In this document: positions 37,702-48,249 of the stretch, piece by piece | How positions within the stretch are numbered: the stretch's first letter is position 1 | Layout of the letters: every line of letters begins with the position of its first letter | Assembly (NCBI RefSeq): GCF_020509005.1 | Contig: NC_063013.1 | Span: 620,001-684,000, forward strand | Direction: 5' to 3' | DNA length: 64,000 nt | Origin: Fulvia fulva | Lineage: Eukaryota > Ascomycota > Dothideomycetes > Mycosphaerellales > Mycosphaerellaceae | Program-made: the position numbers and the translations under genes | The notes under the pieces: model-generated | Database searches by the model: none | Told to the model about the DNA's origin: nothing | Seen by the model: only the letters and a program-made list of their open reading frames with translations

Positions 37702-38327
37702 ATGTCATCCTCAAGGTTGCTTGATCTCCCAGCAGAACTGCGGAACAATATCTATGAGCTTACCTTCGAGCGCAAATTTCGAGAGCAACCAGTAGGCCTG
37801 CTGTGGGCCGAGCCTCCCTCATCTGCACTTCTCATGTGCTGCCGGCAGACCTATCATGAGGCAAAAGATTTCTTCATTGAAGCCTCTCAACACTACTGGA
37901 CCCACCAACACTGCAATATAGATGATACTCGCATCAGCAAGAGGGGCAAAGAACATCTGTCGGAGCTGCAGGCATATCGACGCCTCGAGGATATCAAGCA
38001 TCTCACGGTGGAGACACGTATTGTGATCTCGCTACACGGCTGGACTTAGACCTCCTTCAAGCTCGTCGACTCTAAAGGTGGCTGGAGCAGAGAGACCGTC
38101 CACAGGTCGGGGATGCCAGAACGGACTCGCAAGCAAGACTACATGTTCGTGGTGCCAAGAGAAGTGGTCGCCCGCGTCACCTTCCCGATGGTTCAGATAC
38201 AGTATTCGAGACTTCTGAAGAGCTGGAAGAGGTTTGCTTCCAGCAGACGAGGGTTGCGTCCATGGAGTCGCAGATCCTTGCGGTGCTTGCTATGTTGGAG
38301 AGGTGGATCGAACGACGAAGTGCATAG
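37702..38327 (+). pseudogene. F-box-like (2EXR-type) gene with nonsense codon and frameshift
   Basis: It begins M-S-S-S-R-L-L-D-L-P-A-E-L-R-N-N-I-Y-E-L, the N-terminal signature of a large fungal family, then L-L-M-C-C-R-Q-T-Y-H-E-A. The frame stops at TAG 38047-38049, yet the same frame goes on for about 50 sensible codons. Near 38190 the coding sense moves to another frame (D-T-V-F-E-T-S-E-E-L-E-E-V, ending E-R-W-I-E-R-R-S-A at 38327). The disruption therefore needs one nonsense and one indel. Either it is a true relic or the assembly carries errors. A shortened 115-residue product is possible. Confidence 0.65.
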
Positions 38328-38451
38328 AGGGCGCTAGAAAGACGCTTACACGTGCTCTTGGATCACTGAGCGCATGAGCACTACTTGAAAGGCCACGTCC
38401 TTTGCTACTTTACTTCTCTCATTCGACTAGTCCGCCTGTCCGGCATGCAAG

Positions 38452-38670
38452 ATGAAGATCAAGCGATCGCGTCAGCAGGCTGCTGCTTCTCAGCATAGTG
38501 CTAGCTCCGGGTTACTGCTGCTCCCGCCTGAGCTGCGAAACTAGATCTCCGAACTCGTAGTCACCTCGAATGGTGACTACGACGAAGACGATGAACCAGG
38601 CCCACAGCACATCTTCTGTCAACCCCCTCTCCGGCTTTCGTCCACTGTAATAGCCACATCTAGTGTTGCC
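38452..38670 (+). pseudogene. Second F-box-like relic with nonsense codon
   Basis: An ATG at 38452 opens a frame reading L-L-L-P-P-E-L-R-N, then TAG (38542-38544), then I-S-E-L-V-V-T. This is the same L-P-x-E-L-R-N-x-I-(Y/S)-E-L signature as its upstream neighbour, with the stop where the family has a variable residue. After about G-P-Q-H-I-F-C-Q-P-P-L the similarity fades. The 3' limit is approximate. Two tandem relics of one family suggest a former local duplication. Confidence 0.6.
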
Positions 38671-39623
38671 CGGCTTCCTTCTGCTTCTCGAAGTCAAGCA
38701 CATTCTTTTGCGTCCTGGTATCGGCTTGGCGGGTACTTGGTTTTATTGGTTGCAGCCAAATCCCAGTCTTTACGGGTTTACATCGGTGGAAGGTAATGAG
38801 GCAGCCTGACTGCAGTCGCCAGACAGGAAGACGACTTGACAGAACATAAGCAAGGCGTCCTGACAAAAGAGGTGGGTACCGCTCCAAGAGCATTAGTAGC
38901 TAGAACTTGCGTAAAACGCTTCGAGCGCCTTCGACTTGTTGAATGTCGTTTTGGAAGGGGGGTGCGCTTGGATGCTTTCATGTCACGAGCAGTCATCACG
39001 CTCCGATATCACTGTCGTAGCTAAGAATGAACTATCCTGCAATCGGGTGGGCGGCCATATTGTTTGTCGAGCGACCTGGGAACATCGATGGCTACGACTT
39101 CCATAACCCAGACGTGAGGGAGTGAATGAGATGGGTCTGACCTCAGCACAATTTTGTCAGCCATGAAGATGCATTGTGTATGTTGACGTGAAGTCGGCAT
39201 GATGGCCGCGAAAAGTGATCGGAGACAAGGGCAGACTCGGCACCGGGATGCCGATCTCTCAATCGGTGCAGTGCTGTTCCTGTGGTGGAGGTCTGCCTTT
39301 TTCCTCGCAGACCACATCACACTACTGTACGACAATGGCATCATGGCGGCTCCGTCGAAAACTGACTTTCTCGCGCATTCGTCTAATGACGATAACCTCC
39401 AATCGCTCTGCCACAGCACGCACCATCATTCCGAAACACGCGCGGCCACCACCAGTGCGACCAAGTTAGGTATATCCCAGGAAAGTGCTTTCCATCACAG
39501 ACTGTTTCCTACTGCAATACTCCTGCTTCATGACTCCTGCTTGCGATACTTTGAAGCGTTCAAGCCATTGATTACAGATCACGCTCCATCACCAGAAACA
39601 TCCGCCATCCTGCGCACATCAAC
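38671..39623. other. Intergenic, decayed sequence
   Basis: No supported gene. About 28 bp near 38812-38840 match, inverted and with about 4 differences, a stretch near 40958-40986. This may be an old dispersed repeat. Confidence 0.35.
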
Positions 39624-40277
39624 ATGTTCGAGACGACCTTCCAGCACACGACCAACACCCCTCTCCCTGCGAACGTATCCATCGAATCCGGCATAGAAAT
39701 TCTGCACGACTGCGAAACGATCCTAAGACTCGCTCCAGACTGTCGAGACTGCAGACCTATACCACCCCCAGAATCGAAAAATGGACAGCCTAAACCGAAC
39801 GACGACGCGAAGCTCAACAGCAACGACGACACAACAGAAGGCGAAACCCAACACTGGGAAGTCGAAGACGACCTCCCATTCATCCCAAAACGCCTCTGGT
39901 CCGGCGGCGTGACCTACCGCTGCGATTTCGTCCCCACACACGACGGCTGCATCATCACAGTCTACGCCCCCGGCGGCTTCACATCCATAAACCGCTGGCG
40001 ACTCCTCCGCGAAGCGATCCCCGAAGAAGGCGAGGCCACGTTGGAAAAGGTGCAGAGTAAGGACCTGCTACACGCAACAACGGATGGGAGTGGGTGGTTC
40101 GTGCAGATTCAGAGCGATGCGAAGTGCAACAGGACGTTTGCGGGGTTTGTGAAGGGGTTCTTGAAGAATAGTCATCTACACTTGCATAAGGGTTTCATTG
40201 AGAAGTTGCAGGCGAGTCCCGCGCAGCAGAGGAGTAGGAGGCCTACGATTGGTAGGAGTAACAGTAGTGAGTTCTGA
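39624..40277 (+). CDS. DUF7053-like fungal protein
   Basis: Intronless, 217 residues. It starts M-F-E-T-T-F-Q-H-T-T-N-T-P-L-P-A-N-V, a pattern seen in fungal DUF7053 proteins (T-T-x-x-x-x-P-x-x-x, then an I-x-x-L-H-D region: here I-E-I-L-H-D-C-E-T-I-L-R-L). A hydrophilic acidic linker comes next, then D-L-P-F-I-P-K-R-L-W-S-G-G-V-T-Y-R-C-D-F and H-A-P-G-G-like Y-A-P-G-G-F. The fold is probably a START-like or SRPBCC-like beta sheet, which is inferred. The C-terminus is basic with a helical K-G-F-L-K-N-S-H segment. There is no signal peptide. Function unknown. Confidence 0.7.
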   Translation: MFETTFQHTTNTPLPANVSIESGIEILHDCETILRLAPDCRDCRPIPPPESKNGQPKPNDDAKLNSNDDTTEGETQHWEVEDDLPFIPKRLWSGGVTYRCDFVPTHDGCIITVYAPGGFTSINRWRLLREAIPEEGEATLEKVQSKDLLHATTDGSGWFVQIQSDAKCNRTFAGFVKGFLKNSHLHLHKGFIEKLQASPAQQRSRRPTIGRSNSSEF

Positions 40278-41474
40278 GGAGCGGTGGAGTCGGGCATGTC
40301 AGAACGAGAGTTTGTGAAGCAGGCAACGGTACCACCTGTGAACAGAAACAGCCACGTTACGTTGGGTGAAGGAAAGTGCTATGGGGTCCCAGCAACCATA
40401 TTTGGGTAGAAGGCTACACTAGGAAAGAGAATGCAGTGGAATCCAGTCTCCGCTTTTGTCCCATTCCGGCGCCGAGATGGAACCATAGCACCGTTGCTGC
40501 CCTATGATATACCACTATGGCTGTAGCCAGGCTGAGGATCAATCACGCCGTACCAGGACCCAGATCAACGTTGTCGGCGTTCTAAGCAGACGGGCCTCGA
40601 ATTTCAGACGAACTGGCAGGACAATTGAGGGAATCTAAAAGGTGAGACGCGACATCAGCGAAGTCAATCTTGCCTCCTTTGCCGTCGTGGACATGAGTGA
40701 TTCTTGGTCCGGCGACGAAGTGAATACAGCGAGGGCTCGTGACAAAAAGAGGTGGCCGCTTGCACAATGGCAAGTAACGACTGCAACCTGCGTAGCCTGC
40801 TGCGAGCACCTTAGACATTGTGAATGTCGTCGAAGCAAAAGTGCGCTCGATCGTTTCCGCTTCGCAAGCAGTCGCCACCGCTCAGTGTTGCTGCCGTGAC
40901 GAATACATTAAACTCAGACCCCTGTACAGGCGAATATCTCTGTTCCCGAAGGACCTCGACCGACTTCCCGTCTGGCGGCTGCAGTCAGACCTCAGTTCTT
41001 CATACCACAGCTTGCCGCGACCTCCATCAGAATCCATTGCTACTGCCTTCACAACAATCGGAGATCAAGCTTATCGGGCACATACGGTGCAGGTGTGCAT
41101 TTGTCTTCGTGAGCTCCAACTCAACGATTCGAAGGCAGGCTTACTCAGGACTGGAAAGACACAGGCTTCCGAGAATGGTAATAACGGTACAGGTCTAGAG
41201 GTTTTCGCCTGAATCAGACAAAGTCTGAAAGCTTGGCGTTCCTCCGGAAGGGCAGACCGTACCTGTAGATCATGCACCCTTTCGGGCATGTATGGTCCAG
41301 TCTGGCGATGCACGGACTGCATATAATATAGCAAGATGATCCTCCAGCGCCACTATGGGACTTCGAAGGAACTTGATATTCTCACTACCCTCTCCACAAC
41401 TTCTCTTGGCCAGCATGGTTGACACATTGTACTAAGCATACCTACCGCATCACCGTCACAGCAGCTTATTCGCC
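40278..41474. other. Intergenic, no gene seen
   Basis: About 1.2 kb. The open frames inside (for example 40642-40899 and 40820-41212) are Cys/Arg-rich and overlap on both strands. The short inverted match to the 38.8-kb region lies here. Confidence 0.35.
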
Positions 41475-42532
41475 ATGCATCTACCGGACGGCTTTCTGAT
41501 GCTACTTCTAGCCAATGCCGCCGCCGCTGGACCAGCCGGTGCTGCGAACGTAGCTCGTCAATCGACATCGACAAGTTGCTCCACGCAGATGGCATACACT
41601 AAGCCGGGACATGACTTGTTCAAGCCTCAGACGACATAATCAACGAAACGACAGCAACGCACAGTGACGAAGACCGTGCAATCGACAACGACTGTGACGC
41701 CGATGAGTGTAGTGACGTCGACTTCAATAGTAAGCATACTGCACCCAGTGTGCCCCCTCGGCAATCCAAGCAAGCCAGTGTCAGGTCCGAGGGAAGCAGT
41801 TGAACCTTTCGATCCAGAGCCCCAGTTAACATACGTCCTTTCAAGATATGAGCAGCATCAACAACAACCGTCCCCACCCCACCAGGCTTCATACCTATCC
41901 AAACCTCTCTCCCCGGCGCCACCTACAACGGAGGCGGCAGCCTCCCATCCCAACAGCTCGACGCAGTAGCAGCAGCAGTAGACTTCAATCTCTCCTTCTC
42001 TCCAAATAAGCGCGCCCTCGTCCTCCGCCCCCAAAAAGTCCTCTGCACCAAAACAATTTTCACAGCCCCCTGCAAAACTTTCACCCTCACCACCTCCGCC
42101 CTGAGCACAGTCTACACCGCCACCAGCACGTCCACAACCACCGGCGTCTCAACTTCCTACACGACTACCACAACCCTCTACGCCGCTTGCGCAACGCCTA
42201 ACTTCACCGATGACATCAACGGCGCTGGCCCCTACGACATTCGCGGTCAGGCTGGAAATCTCGTTTTGGAGGGAAGGTACGATAGCGCGTATGACGGTTA
42301 CGTACGGGCGTTTACGAATACGCCCTCGGAGCTTAAGGAGGGGAGTGTAGGGGCGTGGGCGTATGACTATTTCGGTGGTGAGGCGGGAGGTAGTCCAGGG
42401 ACGTGTTATCTTTATTTTAGTAACATGTGTGCGAGTGGTGGGCAGAGTAATGCGTATAGGATGGTTAGGGGGCTGAAGTCGAGCGTGTTTGGGATTGGGG
42501 CTTGTGGGCTGTTTAATGCGTTGGAGCCGTAG
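41475..42532 (+). pseudogene. Secreted Thr-rich protein gene, apparently disrupted
   Basis: An ATG at 41475 opens a signal-peptide-like start (F-L-M-L-L-L-A-N-A-A-A-A-G) and then S-T-S-C-S-T. TAA 41637-41639 interrupts, after which the same frame continues as Thr/Val/Ser-rich sequence (T-V-T-K-T-V-Q-S-T-T-T-V-T-P). The C-terminal part (from about 41855) is clearly coding in another frame: P-G-A-T-Y-N-G-G-G, Thr-rich repeats, then F-G-G-E-A-G-G-S-P-G-T-C-Y-L-Y-F-S-N-M-C to 42532. A good donor at 41730 (GTAAGC) and acceptors at 41852 or 41855 do not restore frame. It is a pseudogene, an undetected splice form or an assembly indel. Confidence 0.5.
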
Positions 42533-42691
42533 GGGGTGGGGTTGGGTGTTGTGGGTGAGTGTCGTGTTAGTAATACTTTGAGAGTCGTGGGTTTAGAAGC
42601 AAAGCGAGCATTGGAGACCTCGCATTTCGTGAACATCATCGTTGAGATACGTTCGCTGGTACCGTCATCAAGCTGGGGCGAAATATCTGGC

Positions 42692-44274
42692 CTACGAGAT
42701 ATACTGGAAGTCGGGATGCCTGCAAACTTGTCAGCCTTCATCGAGATCACAAATGCGGTGCTTCTTCCAACATACCTATACCCCAAATCCGCAATCTCCT
42801 CCTCACTAAGACCCTGCAACCTCCCATCCCTCCCCCCTCTCGCCCTCAACCTATTCTCCCACACACAATACCCAATCCCCCCAACACTCAAACACAGCAC
42901 CATCACCTGCGCCACCAAATTGATAGTATGTCCAATCGGAAAGTCCGGTCCATCCGTAGCAAGATACGACCACGTCGCCACAATACCTCCAATAGTTCCC
43001 AGCGTGACAATCCATCCACTCGACACAGCACGCACAGCAGGACCGGCGGAGTTGTTGATACCCCAGGATAAGAAGCCCGGTCCGCCGGGGAAGGCGCCGA
43101 TGGCGCAGAGGTAGACGGCGCCGTACTGGACGTTGGAGTCCTGGTTCCAGCGCAGAAGGGCGAAGCCTGTAATGCCGAGGAAGGTGAAAGCGGCCAGGTA
43201 GACACCTCGTTGCCTCGTCTTGTCGCTGATGAACGCGATGAAGATTGCCACGGCGGACGCGGAGACGTACACAGGTACGGAGTAGAGCTGCGCTCGCGTG
43301 GCGGTCCAGCCGAGGTCGCGGAGGATGGTGGGCATGAAGACGGATAAACCCTGGACGGTGATGTTTACGCAGAAGAAGCCGGCGGAGCAGATGTAGTTGT
43401 TGATGTTGAGGAGGGCGCGTTTGATATGGTGGCGCTGGACCTGTTGATTCGAATTGGATCTGTGTTCGATGCGGAGACGTTCTGCGGCGATGAATCTTTC
43501 GCGGTCGGTGAGCCAGGTGGAAATTTCTGGGCTTTGGGGGAGAAGCAGGGGCGCGAGGCCGCCGAGGATCATGGTGATGATTCCCTCGAAGAAGAAGATA
43601 TTCCTCCATGTATGGATCGGTGCTGCAGAGGTACCCCATTCAGGGATGCGTGAGAGTCCAGCAGCTAAGAGACCTCCGAATGCACCGGCCATGGAAGCGG
43701 CGCTGACGTAGATGCCAACGCGGAAGTAGAGTTCCTTGCGTTTGTAGAAGCTTGATAGGAAGAAAGCAATGCCTGGCATGGTTCCACCTTCGAAGACTCC
43801 CAGGAAGGCTCTGGCGACGCAGAGCTGGTTGAAGTTGTGGACGAAGGAGGTGCACATGCTCACGAAGCCGAAGCCGATGACCAGTGCGGGAATGTAGAAA
43901 CGCGGTCCGACTTTCTTTAGGAGGATATTGCTGGGGACTTCGACTAGGAGGTAGATGATGTAGAAGATGCTGAGGGCCCAGTTGAAGCGGTAGCCGACTA
44001 GGTTGAGGTCTTCGGCCATTCCTTGGATTCGTGCGTTGCCGATGTTGGCTCGGTCGAGGAAGCACCTGTAGGAGTATGGATGTTAGTGTGTTCGTCGTGG
44101 CAAGAGGAGGACTTCGTACATCAAATACAGCACGGTCACCATAGGCACAATCTGAAGGTCCAGCTTCCTGCGGACTCGAGTCTCCTCCTCTTCTGTCCAT
44201 GACACCTCGCCACAGCTAAAGTCAGTCTTTGCCTCCAGGCTATCGATCTGTTCAGTCGCAATCTTCTCTGCCAT
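42692..44274 (-). CDS. MFS transporter, anion:cation symporter (Dal5/Tna1-like) family
   Basis: Three exons, complement(42692..42719, 42776..44065, 44120..44274), encode 490 residues. The introns are 56 and 54 nt and the frame closes. Omitting the last 28-nt exon gives a long spurious tail, whereas splicing gives the family-typical end L-G-Y-R-H-P-D-F-Q-Y. About 12 hydrophobic segments are present. Motifs are D-R-A-N-I-G-N-A-R-I-Q-G-M after TM1 and R-A-F-L-G-V-F-E-G-G-T-M-P-G after TM4, typical of fungal allantoate, nicotinate or vitamin permeases. It is a plasma-membrane proton symporter by family. The substrate cannot be read from sequence. Confidence 0.9.
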
Positions 44275-45432
44275 GTTGTGCTGTGGCTCCCAGCTTTTTC
44301 AAGAAAGTAGCGAAGAATCGGACAACAAGTCAGGAGATACTGAAAGAACACAGGCTGCATGATATATAGCGACCTCGCTTACCACATTCGCTCACTACAC
44401 CCACCATAGCTTCGGGAACGGATCTACCACGTTTCTACCGCGAGGTACGAGCCCGAGGATAGCTGGCCACGAGGTGGACGGCAGTCAATGCTTTCCGGTT
44501 TCAGCAACGCGCGAGTGTAGCCAAGGATGTCCTGCTGGGGTTTGACTGGAGAAGCTTGTGAGACGAGCGAATAAGGATGCATGCCAATGTCTTGAATGTG
44601 GAGTGCTGTATAACTCGCGTAGATAGTAGGAGGTAGCCTAGCCTGGCAATTGTGGGTGGAATCTGGAGTACATCTGCCGTTGATGATGCGACTTGATGGA
44701 GGTGGACCTCAACGCTGGCCTCAAAGATAGATATATGCTTCTCGTGTCGTACCAGATTTGGTCGTGCAATCGACAGAAAGGTATGCACTCTCCTTCATCA
44801 TGCAGATTGAGGATGCTCGTCTTCGTTCAGCGTCGGACAATCATCGCGGCAGGAGATTTGGAACAAGCCCTTTCGCTCCTCCAGGTGAAGAATCTGCTGC
44901 GTAACAGCTCTCCGACCATCATTAATCATGCACATGTGTGTACGCATCTAGTGTTGGCGGGGTGTGAATCGTCTCGGGCCAGTTCTCCTACCTCTTGTTC
45001 GAGCTCATGGACCAGCGCAGGACGTCGCGTACCCTCCAATGGCATTGCACGGCGCTATATCTGCAAAAGCACCTGATATTGCCCGTGGTGGATATCGAAA
45101 GTGCTGTTGATGAAGAAGAGTGTTGTTGAGGAAGTTGGCACCAGGCAACACGCCCTCGGCGCTGTGTTCACCGAGCGAACCCATCGTCTCCGCCTCCACA
45201 GCAGCATCGACGTCAACCACGAACCTTGGTCTTGACATCTTCTCCCGCGAGACAGCACACACGTTGGCGTGTGTATGATCGATACATGTGCCGTATTGCC
45301 GACATACTATGCAAGGCACAGCCGTTGGAGCCGCAGGGATGACGAAGACCAGCAGGCGTACATGTAGGTAACGTATATGAACGATGAGTGACAATGTAGG
45401 ACATTCTCTCCCCTTCTGCATGATCAGGTGAG
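44275..45432. other. Divergent intergenic, no gene seen
   Basis: About 1.16 kb between divergent genes. Minus-strand open frames (44501-44788, 45005-45451) lack domains, and the latter overlaps the next gene. Confidence 0.4.
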
Positions 45433-46755
45433 ATGTTGCTGTTGACCGCACTTACAGCACTGCTTGGTGCAGGAAGCGCCTTCGCGCAGATCACATACCA
45501 GAACCACTCCCAGACCATCCTTCGCGTCGATAATGGAACTTATGGTCCTGAGATCGAGGAAGTGCACTACTATTACGACCAATGGCCGATAGGCATTGCA
45601 GTAGCATCAGACGGACCTCTCTTCGCGACATACACTCGGGGCGACTACGAATACACACTCGGTGTGACTGTCAACAAGACGGCGGAAAAGCCATACCCAT
45701 CGCCAGAACTCAACCTTCCACCAAGCCAGCTCAACACGACCTTGGGCGGCATCCCATTCGGCTCGAACAATGCATCGGCATTCATCAGCGTGCAAGCCGT
45801 CTACATCACTTCGGAGACAGCCTCCAGACCTGAGACCCTGTGGGTGCTTGACACAGGCCGGCCGACCGTTTACAATGCTCAGAAAGAGCCATCGATGCCT
45901 TATGGGCAACCAGGTGGTCCCAAGCTAGTCGCAATCAGCTTGGCTAACAACACCATCTATAAGACGTACACCTTCCCTCCGAACGTCCATTATCCCGACA
46001 GCTACCTCAACGATCTACGATTCGACTTCAACCCAGATCTATCTGGCACGACCGGCCAAGGCATTGCCTACCTCGTCGATAGCTCGAACGAAGGCCGTCC
46101 TGGCTTCATCATGGTCGATCTCGGATCAGGCAAGAGCTGGAGAAGGTTGAATCAGGATAGATCCGTACTTCGAGGCAGAAATGATGTGCCGTCATATCAG
46201 GGACACCCGTTCTACCTGCGCATGAGCGGCATGCCCGTGCAATGGCAGCTAGAAGGTCTCGATGGCATCCAGCTAAGTCCGGATGGCAAGAGAATGTACT
46301 ACAGCCCCCTCTCCACAAAAGACCTCTGGTCCGTGCCGACTACGAACCTGCGCGTGGACGATGCGGATCCGCTGGCAGAAGTCCACGCAGTCGCGAACGT
46401 CTCTTTCCACGGCCAGCGTGGCGGTGATGCCAACGGCTTTGAGGGAGATAGCAATGGGCTCATCTATCAGCTCATGCCAGAGCATAACGCAATCTACTAC
46501 TTCGATCCCAACGACGGCTTGACACATGGCTTCGTCCGCGATCCACGAATCATCTGGCCAGATGGCGCGAGCGTTGGGGCTGATGGTTACATCTACATGA
46601 ACATCAATCAGCTACCATATCAGCCAGACTGGAACTTCGGTGTCGATTCGCGAGTCCATCCCGGCGCGATTTTGAGAGCGAAGCTACCGAATGGTGGTAC
46701 AAAGATTACGAGTCTGTATGAGTATGGAGGCAGCAACAGCACGATGGGAAGGTAG
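45433..46755 (+). CDS. Secreted Yellow/major royal jelly protein-family protein
   Basis: Intronless, 440 residues. A clear signal peptide (M-L-L-L-T-A-L-T-A-L-L-G-A-G-S-A-F-A) has a likely cleavage after A-F-A. The rest is a six-bladed propeller-type sequence. It has W-P-I-G-I-A-V-A-S-D-G near 55, L-W-V-L-D-T-G near 137, Y-L-N-D-L-R-F-D near 191, G-I-A-Y-L-V-D-S-S near 211, and D-G-I-Q-L-S-P-D-G-K-R-M-Y-Y-S-P-L near 278. These are the Yellow/MRJP signature blocks. Several N-x-T/S sites are present. Fungal members are extracellular and poorly characterised; lactonase-like or pigment-related roles have been discussed for the fold. Location is inferred from the signal peptide. Confidence 0.88.
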   Translation: MLLLTALTALLGAGSAFAQITYQNHSQTILRVDNGTYGPEIEEVHYYYDQWPIGIAVASDGPLFATYTRGDYEYTLGVTVNKTAEKPYPSPELNLPPSQLNTTLGGIPFGSNNASAFISVQAVYITSETASRPETLWVLDTGRPTVYNAQKEPSMPYGQPGGPKLVAISLANNTIYKTYTFPPNVHYPDSYLNDLRFDFNPDLSGTTGQGIAYLVDSSNEGRPGFIMVDLGSGKSWRRLNQDRSVLRGRNDVPSYQGHPFYLRMSGMPVQWQLEGLDGIQLSPDGKRMYYSPLSTKDLWSVPTTNLRVDDADPLAEVHAVANVSFHGQRGGDANGFEGDSNGLIYQLMPEHNAIYYFDPNDGLTHGFVRDPRIIWPDGASVGADGYIYMNINQLPYQPDWNFGVDSRVHPGAILRAKLPNGGTKITSLYEYGGSNSTMGR

Positions 46756-46942
46756 AGGAGGATTCACGATGTATAGAAAAGAAGTCAAACTCATAGTGCT
46801 GTACCAAGTCTTACACAGCCTCACAGTACGTACCATTTCTTACTAAGCTGCTGCCTGAATGGGCGGCCTGTACAACGATATAGACATTCTGATCCTTCAT
46901 TGCCCACATTATCCTAGCCCACTACTCGAATGTACGCGCTCA

Positions 46943-47726
46943 ATGACCGAAGCACACGAAAACCCCGACTGCCAAGGCTACACATCTACCATCTACAAAC
47001 TCCCCAGCTCCAGCTTCCCTCCCACAATCTGCAAATCGTTCAACGAAGACTGTGTAGCCGAGCACTTTCCCACCGAACTCGAAGCCTACAAACGCTTCGA
47101 ACAAGCAGCCAATGGCCCTCCAAGCAGTATCCTCAAATTCCACGGTCTGCACTCCACAATCCCCCATGGCCTCATCCTAAGCTACGCCGGAAATGGCGCC
47201 ATGTGGGACTACCGCTGGGGCGAAGCGTCCAGTCGCACGGCTAAGCCAAGTGTCGAGTTACTATATCGATGGACCTTTCAAGCAATTTCGGCGTTGTCGT
47301 GTGCTCATGGGTTGGGAGTGTTGAATTCTGATATTCACTGAATTCCACTCCTCCAATTTCTACCTCGACGCCGACCTGAACTTGAAGGTGGGTGACTGGG
47401 CCGGCGCATCCATTGATGGTGGAGAGTCGCATTCGAGTTATCGGTTGCGGTATAGGTTGCGTGATGAAGATGGGGTGGATCTGGCGAGGAAGGAGGGGGT
47501 TACGGTGAGGAGTGGGGTGTTTGCGTTGGGGAGTGTGGTGTATTTCATGGTGATGGGGGAGGAAGTTTGGGTTGAGTTGGAGGAGCCGGAGGGGGATAAG
47601 GAAGTTGTGAGGATGATTGCGGCACAGGAGTGGCCTGATGTGGAAGGGGTGGTGAGGGGGGATGTGGTGAGGGGGTGTTGGGAGGGACGGTATAGGAGTA
47701 CGGAGGAGGTGGGGAGGGCTGTTTGA
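46943..47726 (+). pseudogene. Protein-kinase-like gene broken by a 10-nt insertion
   Basis: Frame 1 (46943-47338) encodes a kinase-like N-lobe and hinge (I-Y-K-L-P, then F-P-T-E-L-E-A-Y-K-R-F, L-I-L-S-Y-A-G-N-G) and reaches the catalytic-loop region L-G-V-L-N-S-D-I-H. It then meets TGA at 47339-47341. Dropping 10 nt (47339-47348) joins D-I-H directly to S-S-N-F-Y-L-D-A-D-L-N-L-K-V-G-D-W-A-G, which carries the catalytic-loop Asn and a D-W-A in place of D-F-G. The second part ends at 47726. The inserted segment repeats the preceding TGAATTC-containing sequence, as in slippage. The Asp of H-R-D is kept as S-D-I-H; activity would be doubtful even if intact. Confidence 0.65.
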
Positions 47727-47898
47727 TGCGGAGATGCGACGCAGAAGCCGAGACAGAGACGAAGATGAGGATACCGCGTGAGAAATGCACAACGCGACTG
47801 ACACCGAAGGGGAACCGAGCGCAAAGATTGCGACGACGAAAACGACATTTTCACAGCTTCAACAGTTACGCGACGCGACGTACACAGACGCAACACAA

Positions 47899-48131
47899 TC
47901 ACAGCCCTCCAGTCCCAGGCCCGTGGGCACCGGAAATCTGATGGGCCTCCTCTTTCTGGGTTTCCCTGCCTATAGCATACCTCCTCCTGTCCTGCCGCCT
48001 GCATACCTCCACCTGCCCTGCCGCCTCACATCATCACGACTACTCGGATTCGCCGGAGCAAGTTTAGCGTCTTTTCGGGACGACCACAGCCCTCCAGTCC
48101 CAGGCCCGTAGGCGCCAGAAATCTGATGGGC
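47899..48131 (+). repeat. Pair of about 47-bp direct repeats
   Basis: Copies at about 47899-47946 and 48084-48131 share CACAGCCCTCCAGTCCCAGG and continue to ATCTGATGGGC with only a few differences. The two copies are about 185 bp apart. Confidence 0.7.
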
Positions 48132-48149
48132 AGTTTGATGTCATGCTGA

Positions 48150-48249
48150 GGACCATCGCGCAGATTAATGTCGTGAGATATGGACCATCGCGCAGTTTAA
48201 TGTCGTGAGAAATGGACCATCGCGCAGATTAACGTCGTGAGATATGGAC
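48150..48249 (+). repeat. 32-bp tandem repeat, three copies plus partial
   Basis: Units at 48150-48181, 48182-48213 and 48214-48245 begin GGACCATCGCGCAG and differ at one to three positions. A degenerate partial unit precedes (from about 48127) and another starts at 48246. Confidence 0.85.

Noticed and set aside
38812..40986. Inverted pair of similar segments, possibly a degraded transposon or MITE
   Set aside because: Only about 28 bp align well, and there are no terminal repeats, target-site duplication or coding remnants. It is left as a remark.
22991..42532. Several in-frame TAA/TAG codons suggested a reassigned genetic code
   Set aside because: Intact genes in the same window end at TAG (MDM10, NOP1, RPL17, CUL4) and at TAA/TGA, with family-typical C-termini, so all three are normal stops. 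The interrupted frames are better read as broken genes.
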